From the NCBI GenBank assembly GCA_963693305.1, contig OY855906.1, forward strand, positions 19,467,161 to 19,531,160: a stretch of 64,000 bases of DNA. Direction: 5' to 3'. The stretch comes from Meandrina meandrites. Its lineage: Eukaryota > Cnidaria > Anthozoa > Scleractinia > Meandrinidae. The first letter of the stretch is position 1. Every line of letters starts with the position of its first letter. Below are positions 57,490 through 64,000 of this stretch, piece by piece. A program made the translations under genes and the position numbers. The notes under the pieces are model-generated. The model ran no database searches. It saw only the letters and a list, made by a program, of their open reading frames with translations, and was not told the origin of the DNA.

Positions 57490-60400
57490 ATGGAAAGCTT
57501 ACCGGATGATATTTGGCTGGGGGTATTTTCATTTCTTTCTCAGAAAGATCTTCTCAGAATTGCGCTCGTCTGTCGGACCTGGAACCGCCTGTCACGTGAT
57601 AGTTCACTTTGGTCTCGCCTTGATCTTGAACCATTCGCCAGATCACTCAGCGGCGATGTAATACTCAGGTTGATAAATACCATGTTTGCACCCCTCGGAA
57701 AACACCTCAGCCTTAATAAGAACCTTGTAACTACACAGATTTTGCAAGGCTTGTTCGAACGTTGCCGTCGACTGGAAAGCTTAAGTTTTAATGACTGCAG
57801 GTTTCATTCTGCTGGACCTGGATATGAACTCCAATCTGATCAAGTGAATACGCTAAATTTCTTGGACTTAAGAAATGCCAGTGGATTCGCTTCAGGAGTT
57901 GAAGATATTTTGATACAAGCGAATAACCTAAAATATTTAGGTAAGTTTGTCATTTTGTGTTTCAGTAATGCCTTGGAAATGTCGCCAGTCACTGTGCGAA
58001 AACATAATTTGATATTAACAGTATCAAAAAACAACGATTACGCGGACGCAGTCTTATTTGAAGCAACATCTTTTTTGAAAACGCTACATGCAGCTTCATT
58101 TACCGTAAACGAGGTAACCGCAGTCGTTCTCATAAGCGCTCGATGACTTCGTGTTTGCTACGAAAAAAGTCGGAAAAATCTTGGCGAGAATAATCTCCAG
58201 TGATCGCAATGTTGGACTGCGCATTTAAGTGTGGCGCATACTTTTGCCACCTCAATTTTATTTTGCAGGGTAAATTGCTCTTTGTTTTGCGTTTCAGTTC
58301 TCTTTTTGTAGCATTAAATAAAATTGGGTTGGCATAATAAAAGTCCCTGCGTGTATAACATGTATGGAATTGAAAAAAATAATATATAAATATATTGGTA
58401 GAGTATGCGAAATGATCTCAGTCTATTAAAACAAACTAAGTATTGGCAAGAGAGGATGTGAATCATCCTCTCTTGGTATCGAATAATATTTTATCAGCGC
58501 CACAAGGTGATTGGGGGAAGTTTGGAATAAAGGATATGAAGCTGGGCGCGCGCCTGACCGCAACAAAATTACCCGCGCTGTACATTGCTAGCGTTTCCGT
58601 TACTAAAGCCTTCTGCGCTTTCTTGTATTTAATACCCCAGTCACACCGGCAGAAGATTTTTAGTTAAACCAAAAAATCAGCAACAGAAAACCGAAAAGAC
58701 TGAATTTTACATAGGGTTTAAATAAGCTATAACTGTTTTTTTTTTTCATTGTTATAAATTTAAAGTCGACGAGAATGGGGTATTAGTCTCGAATTAAATC
58801 GACTTAACAAAAAGTAAGTACTGAGCATGTTTTCAAATGAGGCCGTTTGTCAGTAAAGACATCTTGAAGCACTGATGAACTAACGGAGAAACTACTGTTA
58901 CTTAAGGATGTGGACTTCGGAAAAATTAGTAACAAAGATAACGAAACACCCTGAATTGTGCTCGTCCAACAGCGAGGACACCTCAGACCAGTTGTAGGAC
59001 ACGCCAAACAATTAGATCTAGATAAAGAACTATATTTTTTTCTGAAGCATCCCAGCGGGCCGGAATCCTAAATCCTTGAATCTGATTGGCTAGTCGCACG
59101 CTCGTAACCGGTCCAGCTTTCGTAAATAGCCAATCTTGTATCCAACAAGGGAGAATAGAATAATTTTATATACAGCTGTTTTAAGAAACGTTGTTTCAAA
59201 AAAGTGCACGCCACAATCCCGATGGGTAATCTGGCATATGATCAATACACTCGGTTCCTGACAATGAAGCTGTCGAACCTACTTTTGTTAATTTCATTTA
59301 GCACTAGAAAATAAACGTCCATGGCGTCTCATTTTTTCAGGTTTCCCTGAAATGCTGAAGTCGAGGAACAGTGGACTTTATCCCACAATACCTTTCGGGA
59401 TTGTCGCGTGCATTTTTCCCTACAACCTTTCTCAAAATAGCTGTATGTACTAAAACACCTCGATGTCGGTTAAAAGTGGCGCATTTTTAACTCCCCGAGA
59501 ATCTCAGCCACTATTCGCCAACTCTTAGGTGAATAATTGTTAAATAAAATATAATATAAATGCGTTGGGAAACATGTTTTATTGCCATTGATTGCTTGAT
59601 TGTTTTCTTTAGGTCTTCACTGCTGCATAAGTACTCGCCTGTTGTTAAGAATGTTTACGACAAAGTACAACCTGCGTATTGTAGATTGCACGCAATGTGA
59701 CTGGGTCACAGACCACACCGTACAGATCATTGCCGAGAACTCTTCAATGCTGGAGTCGATTAGTGTTGCGAAATGCCGTAATGTACAAGGAAGAACATTG
59801 TCCACGTTATTAGAAAAATGCCCGCGGTTAAAAACGCTCATTTTAGAAGGAACGCAGATACAAGATGAGTACGTCAGAAAGGTGGATTGGGTTAAAGCAA
59901 ACATCACTGAGTTAAATGTACTAAGTTGTTATCGTCTGTCATTTTCTGGACTGTCAGATGTGTTACCAAAGCTTAAGCGCCTGCGCTACTTGAAATGTGC
60001 GCTAACCGATGAAATTCTTAGATTAGTAGTGGACGGCTTTCCTTTGCTGGAAGTTTTCTTCCTTCACCGGCGCTACCCTGTCACCGTGCAATGTGTCAGT
60101 GATTTATTATTTCATTGTCCAAGTGTAACTTGTCTGGATATTTCCTCAATTCCTTTAGCATTTGTCTATTTCGAAAACTTTCTTCCCTGCATGCCTCGGC
60201 TTCGGTTGTTAAGTTTCGCAGGAAACGAGCTTTTAGGTACCGAAAAAATTATCCGTTCACTGGGGCGGAATTGTTTAGACTTAGAAGTTGTCTGTGTTAA
60301 TTATTTCCATTCAACTAACAATTTTGAAATCGAGCGCTCGTTTGTGTTTTTGTTGCAGAAATGTCGGCGGCTCAAGGAACTTATTCTAAATGGTTTATTT

Positions 60401-60544
60401 GTAAGCAATTTATTGGTGTCTATTCAAAGCTTGGCGTATTACGTGTGCAATAGGGAAGATTTATTAATAGTAGAAAATAAGCACTTTTTCCTCCCTGGGC
60501 CGCAAAATAGCTTAGACAATGTTAAAAACCTGAAGTATCAATAG
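57490..60544 (+). CDS. F-box and leucine-rich-repeat protein
   Basis: Exons 57490-57940 and 59613-60544 (GT/AG, phase 1) give 460 aa. Residues ~3-47 are a typical F-box (SLPDDIWLGVFSFLSQKDLL, then ALVCRTWNRLSRDSSLW). The rest is a series of cysteine-containing leucine-rich repeats, for example LRIVDCTQCDWVTD, LESISVAKCRNVQG, LKTLILEGTQIQD and LLEVFFLHRR. Family knowledge: FBXL proteins are substrate receptors of Skp1-Cul1 (SCF) ubiquitin ligases, with the repeats binding substrate. The ATG at 57490 starts two residues before the F-box; the frame is open upstream without ATG. The exon junction (NNLKYLG|LHCC) keeps the repeat frame. The exact FBXL subfamily cannot be assigned. A poly(A) signal lies at 60594. 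Confidence 0.9.
57941..59612 (+). other. Intron of the F-box/LRR gene
   Basis: Donor GTAAGT, acceptor TTTCTTTAG. The exon 1 frame runs on to 58146 by chance. A 275-bp MITE lies at 59171-59445. A 74-codon frame at 58443-58667 has no recognisable content. Confidence 0.7.
59171..59445. mobile_element. 275-bp MITE with ~57-bp inverted ends
   Basis: Left arm TACAGCTGTTTTAAGAAACG, then GTGCACGCCACAATCCCGAT; right arm TCGGGATTGTCGCGTGCA, then TTTCTCAAAATAGCTGTA. TA stands at both outer boundaries, which fits the TA duplication of Tc1/mariner-like elements. No transposase frame. Confidence 0.7.
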
Positions 60545-60593
60545 TTATAGCTATTGTCTAGTTAGAAATGGTTTTTGACGAAAGCGCTAGAAT

Positions 60594-60599
60594 AATAAA
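60594..60599 (+). terminator. Poly(A) signal AATAAA of the F-box/LRR gene
   Basis: Canonical hexamer 50 bases after the stop codon at 60544. Confidence 0.65.
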
Positions 60600-60857
60600 T
60601 TTTGATATTCATGAAAACCACAGTGTGGATTGATTAGCAGAACGAGGAGGCGAAAAAAATTACGGTACATCAAAATAAAGGAGAAAGGATGCTGCTAGCC
60701 TTGATGTAATACATTCTTCAAAGTTTGTGCTGCGTCGTGTTGCAATTTATAGATCAGACCAGCCAAGAAATCCAGTTGCTACGTTCCTAACGAAACAACT
60801 TTTTGAATTTTGCGATAATGAAACAAATCATATATGTGAACTGTGATGGTAAGACAA

Positions 60858-61520
60858 TGCACTCAACTTTTATCTCAAATTTTTCCCAACTTTTTTCTCA
60901 ACTTTTGTCCGAATTTTTTCCTTCGTTTTCTCTCAATTTCTACCCGAATTTTTATCCAAACATTTCTCCCGACTTTTTCCCGGCCTATTTTTCACTTTTA
61001 CCCCAAGATTTTTCTCCCCTCTTTTCCCCCGACTTTTTTGTCTAATCTTACCCTGACTTAATTTTTACGTTTTTTTTTCAGGATTTTTCAACCGTTTTTT
61101 AACTATTTTCCCGAATATTTTCTCGAATTTTTTGCCCATTTTTCTCCGCGATTCTTTTCCGATTTTATTGCGGTCTTTTTTCTCAAGAAAAATCAGGAAA
61201 GAAAGTTTTAAAACAAGTCCGAAAAATGTCGAGAAACATTTCGAAAAAAAGCCAGACATTGGTCGAGATAGAACCGGGATAAACGCGATAAAAGTACCGT
61301 GGAAAATTACGGCACAAAATTCGAGAAAAAAATCGGGAAAAAGTTGAAAGAGGGTGGAAAAAATGTGGGGTAAAAGTCGGAAAATGTCATGAAGTTTTAG
61401 CGGGGAAAAAGTCCCGAAACATTCGAGAAAGATTCATTTTTCTCGACTTTTTTCCGACAATTGTCGAAAAATAGTCGGGATAGAAGTCGCGAAAAAGTTG
61501 CGATGGCCAAATTTCACGAG
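60858..61520. repeat. Strand-switching degenerate low-complexity repeat
   Basis: From ~60858 to 61195 the + strand is pyrimidine-rich, made of loose 11-14 base units such as CCCGACTTTTTC and TCTCAATTTC. At about 61190-61200 (TTTTTTCTCAAGAAAAATC) it flips, and to ~61520 the + strand is purine-rich with complementary units (GTCGAGAAA, GAAAAAGTCG, TCGGGAAAAAG). The whole is a very degenerate inverted repeat with no exact long arms. Frames across it are artefacts. Confidence 0.75.
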
Positions 61521-61693
61521 CGAAGACCATACAAAAGTATCGAAAATGTTGCGAAACAAAAGGTTTAATCAGTGCAATGGCTGTGCACGTGCACTTTTGT
61601 ATATGTCCTGTGCAAAATAACAACGTAAAACAACTAAATTCTGCGACTTTTTGAGAAGTTGCGTTGTTTCTTTCGTATTTCTCTTTGAAGCGT

Positions 61694-61870
61694 TGTCGCT
61701 GCGACACGTCCCATCCACCAAGTTCAACGAGTTGGAGGAACAAAATTTCTGCAAAATTTGTGTTGCACGAGCTTGAAATGACCAGCAACGACAATGGGAC
61801 GTGTCGCTGCGACATGTCTCCCTAGTGTGAACTGTGAACATTACGTGATGTTGTCCCTGCAACATGCTGC
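61694..61870. repeat. Repeat with inverted CGCTGCGACACGTCCCAT words
   Basis: CGCTGCGACACGTCCCAT (near 61697) and ATGGGACGTGTCGCTGCGA (near 61795) are inverted copies. Further CGACATGTC and CAACATG words follow to ~61882. It is probably a diverged small DNA element; ends not defined. Confidence 0.5.
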
Positions 61871-62206
61871 CGCGACATGTCCCCTCGTGTGCGGGCACCT
61901 TTACAATTGGGGGTTGTGAGAAGGAGTCGTATTCAACAAATTTTTGGTAGAATGGGGGAGGGGATTATTATAACAAGGGTCTATGCTGTTAAAAGAGTCG
62001 CTGATATAGTGAGCACGAATTATATAGAGCCATTTTTATGCTTCGAATTATGTGCGGTGTTTTATGCTATAATTTGGAGCTGATTTTATATACGGGTCAG
62101 TGCCCAGCAACTGACAACGAACTAGGTTGTGTTACTGTTAGGGTTTTTCTAACGGACGGGGTAAGGGTTAGTGTAACAGACGCGTACGGATGGCGTTAGG
62201 GTAAGG

Positions 62207-62284
62207 GTTGCAAGTTGAAAAAAAGTTGCTGCAAAAAGTAGAACTCCGTTCTACTTTGTGCAACATGTTGCTGCAACTTGCAAC
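62207..62284. repeat. 78-bp hairpin of GTTGCAAGTTG words
   Basis: Left arm GTTGCAAGTTG...AAAGTAGAAC and right arm GTTCTACTTT...CAACTTGCAAC with a 3-base loop TCC. More GTTGC/GCAAC words continue to ~62395, suggesting a larger diverged element. Confidence 0.75.
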
Positions 62285-62540
62285 ACTGAAATTTGTTGCA
62301 AGGCAAGTTGAGCACGCGGTAGTAAAACGGGCAACAACTCGTACAACTTGCCATGCACCAATGTTGCGAGACACATTGAACAAAGATGTTGCCCGTATTA
62401 CCGGTCCTTGAGTAATGGGAACCGAATCGATCAGGAACATCAAACGAAGAGACAGCAGGTTGCCTACTTATCCATTTGTAATCTAGACGAAACAAAAAGA
62501 ATTTTCACACTCGCACATTCTTGAATACAGTGCATAAAGG

Positions 62541-62546
62541 TTTATT
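62541..62546 (-). terminator. Poly(A) signal on the - strand
   Basis: TTTATT on the + strand reads AATAAA on the - strand, 47 bases past the TGA that ends the - strand frame at 62593. It supports a - strand 3' end here. Confidence 0.45.
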
Positions 62547-62592
62547 TCTCAAAAGTCTTTATGTTGCCGATGGCGGCGGAAGACATGTCAAC

Positions 62593-62847
62593 TCAGCGTG
62601 GGTTGCTCATGATCATCTTGGTACATGATGGGCAATACCTGCAACAACAAAAACGCTAGTTATACTACTAATCATAATTATTATAAAAAAATAACAATAA
62701 TTATAGTCATAACAACCATGATAACAGAGACAGATTTCATAATAATACAATTATAATTTCATGACATTCTAAATACAATAAGTACATACCAAGGAGATTC
62801 CGTGGGCACATCAGAGAGGCCCAGATGAAGTACCGGTTTCCGGGACA
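62593..62847 (-). pseudogene. Terminal exons of a PHD-finger-like gene, apparently frameshifted
   Basis: On the - strand, exon 62847-62790 (acceptor TTTTCAG, donor GTATGT) and last exon 62638 to stop 62593 (acceptor GTTGCAG) can be joined. One frame reads LHLGLSDVPTESP, then WYCPSC and TKMIMSNPR-stop, which resembles the end of a PHD zinc finger (HxxC...GL...P...WYCPxC). The upstream Cys and aromatic part, CPGNRYF, is in a different frame of the same exon, and the Cys expected after HLG is absent, so a one-base deletion in exon 62790-62847 is likely. PHD fingers bind histone H3 tails or act in chromatin proteins. Upstream exons would lie beyond 62848, but the DNA there is repetitive and none is recognised. 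It could be a pseudogene fragment, a transposon-borne PHD, or a real gene with a sequencing error. Confidence 0.4.
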
Positions 62848-63100
62848 CTGAAAACAAACAAAAAAGAACACTTCGTATACTTTATGCCAAAAAATATTTT
62901 CCCCTTTTGTTCATTTATTTTGCCGTGTTAATACTTGGCCAAAGTATGTTTTTTTTATCACAAGTGAATCGCATTCATGCCTGCAGCAGCCGAGTTATTC
63001 ACCGTGGGCATAGACATTACCGATACAGTTCAAGGTTGCCTATTTACCGAGTTAGGATTCCGAGTTGGATTTTCGAGTTAGGGTTTTCGAGGATTTTCCG
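62848..63100. other. Region between the PHD-like exon and the minisatellite
   Basis: No further exon of the - strand gene is evident. The sequence has no recognisable feature. Confidence 0.5.
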
Positions 63101-63394
63101 TACTATACACTCCGGTTAGCCAACTATACACTCCTGTTATACTACTATACACTCCTGTTAGCCTACTACACACTCCTGTTAGCCTACTATACACTCCTGT
63201 TAGCCTACTATGCACTCATGTTAGCCTACTATACACTCCTGTTAGCCAACTATACACTCCTGTTATACTACTATACACTCCTGTTAGCCTACTACACACT
63301 CCTGTTATACTACTATACACTCCTGTTATACTACTACACACTCCTGTTAGCCTACTATACACTCCTGTTATACTACTATACACTCCTATTAGCA
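63101..63394. repeat. 21-bp minisatellite, 14 copies
   Basis: The unit TACTATACACTCCTGTTAGC(C) is repeated 14 times in 294 bases. Two unit types alternate irregularly: one ending TTAGCC and one ending TTATAC. 21 bases is seven codons, so a long open frame (YYTLLLA heptads) crosses it; I regard that frame as an artefact. Confidence 0.92.
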
Positions 63395-63411
63395 CAGCAT
63401 GAAAACATGAA

Positions 63412-63800
63412 TTTACGCATTTTTACCGCTTGCGTAAAGATTCGTAAATATATGGCCTTTTCTTTACGGACAAGTTTCGCGTACCGTAAAGATACGTAAA
63501 TGCAGAAAACGCGTAAAGACTGCGTAAATTATATTACATGTTCGTAAATGATAACGATCTAGATGGATATAATTCAAGCTAATTCACTACTTTCTATCGA
63601 GAGAAATACTAAAGAAGTGAAACAACATCCGTTTTAAGTAGAATTAAAGTTATTTTGATAAGCTTCATTGTTAACACTTTACGCGGCTTTATCATTCTTT
63701 ACGCTCCTTTACTCACCGTTCTTTACGGACCTTTAACTTTCTTTACGCAGAGTCAATCTTTACGCGCCTTTTATTTCTTTAAGAAACTTACTAGTTCTTT
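63412..63800. repeat. CGTAAA / TTTACG word cluster with strand switch
   Basis: From ~63412 to 63555 the + strand is dense in CGTAAA (GCGTAAAGA, TCGTAAAT, ACCGTAAAGA). From ~63675 to 63765 it is dense in the complement TTTACG (CTTTACGCGG, CTTTACGGAC, CTTTACGCAG). The ~120 bases between lack both. Together they form a degenerate inverted array. Confidence 0.75.
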
Positions 63801-64000
63801 AAGACCATTCGATTTTCTGTACGCACAATTAATAAGTTGTTTTTTTTTACATGGCCATAAACTGTCCGCTGAAATTACCTTTTAATACACCTTTAGCATT
63901 AAAACACAGGGAGTTGTCATATGACGAGAGTTAACTGTTTTGAATTGTTCTTACAATGGTGCCTGCAATGATATATGCAAAATGCAAGGATGCGCATCCT
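63801..64000. other. Right edge of the window, no feature seen
   Basis: AT-rich sequence ending in AAGGATGCGCATCCT, a short palindrome (GGATGCGCATCC) at the window edge. Confidence 0.5.

Noticed and set aside
57941..58146. Read-through C-terminus of F-box exon 1
   Set aside because: A GTAAGT donor at 57941 joins in phase to leucine-rich repeats at 59613; the read-through segment has no repeat pattern.
60803..61347. Low-complexity frames rich in Phe, Ser and Lys
   Set aside because: They come from the pyrimidine/purine repeat and occur in several frames on both strands.
62101..62206. Telomere-like TTAGGG/GGGTTA words
   Set aside because: Only a few scattered imperfect copies, no array; probably chance within repeat DNA.
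63065..63499. 144-codon protein of YYTLLLA heptads
   Set aside because: The frame exists only because the minisatellite unit is 21 bases long without stops; no signal for a real start or splice.

Overview
The window is animal nuclear DNA: intron-rich, AT-rich, full of short terminal-inverted-repeat elements, tRNA-derived SINE-like copies and long palindromes. Protein similarity (SPSB, FHAD1, F-box/LRR) is metazoan. The repeat types look like those of anthozoan cnidarians, and a stony coral or sea anemone is my best guess; the species is not established. All gene models were built by hand by joining open frames at GT/AG sites with matching phase.

Layout, left to right. (1) 0-2.7 kb: a palindromic repeat, a possible LINE 3' end and promoter-like sequence. 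(2) 2.7-6.7 kb, + strand: a complete SPRY/SOCS-box gene (SPSB1/4 or gustavus type, 284 aa) in two coding exons. (3) 10.4-10.95 kb, + strand: an intronless 181-aa gene of unknown function. (4) 15.1-20.5 kb, + strand: a six-exon, 526-aa gene of unknown function whose last ~117 residues are clearly homologous to the 181-aa protein, so these are neighbouring paralogs of an unrecognised family. (5) 20.5-23.4 kb: nested mobile elements. (6) 23.5-54.4 kb, + strand: a complete 34-exon FHAD1 orthologue (1451 aa; FHA domain plus long coiled coil) whose introns hold most of the repeats. (7) 57.5-60.5 kb, + strand: a two-exon F-box/leucine-rich-repeat gene (460 aa). (8) 60.6-64 kb: strand-switching low-complexity DNA, a 14-copy 21-bp minisatellite, a cluster of TTTACG/CGTAAA words, and on the - strand two terminal exons of a PHD-finger-like gene that appears frameshifted.

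The genes are independent transcription units, not an operon. Two (SPSB and F-box/LRR) encode probable ubiquitin-ligase substrate receptors for different cullins (Cul5 and Cul1); FHAD1 is a probable structural coiled-coil protein. The most novel items are the unknown paralog pair (one member carries two KEN-box motifs), the FHA domain that has lost its usual phosphopeptide-binding residues, and the strand-switching repeats at the right end.
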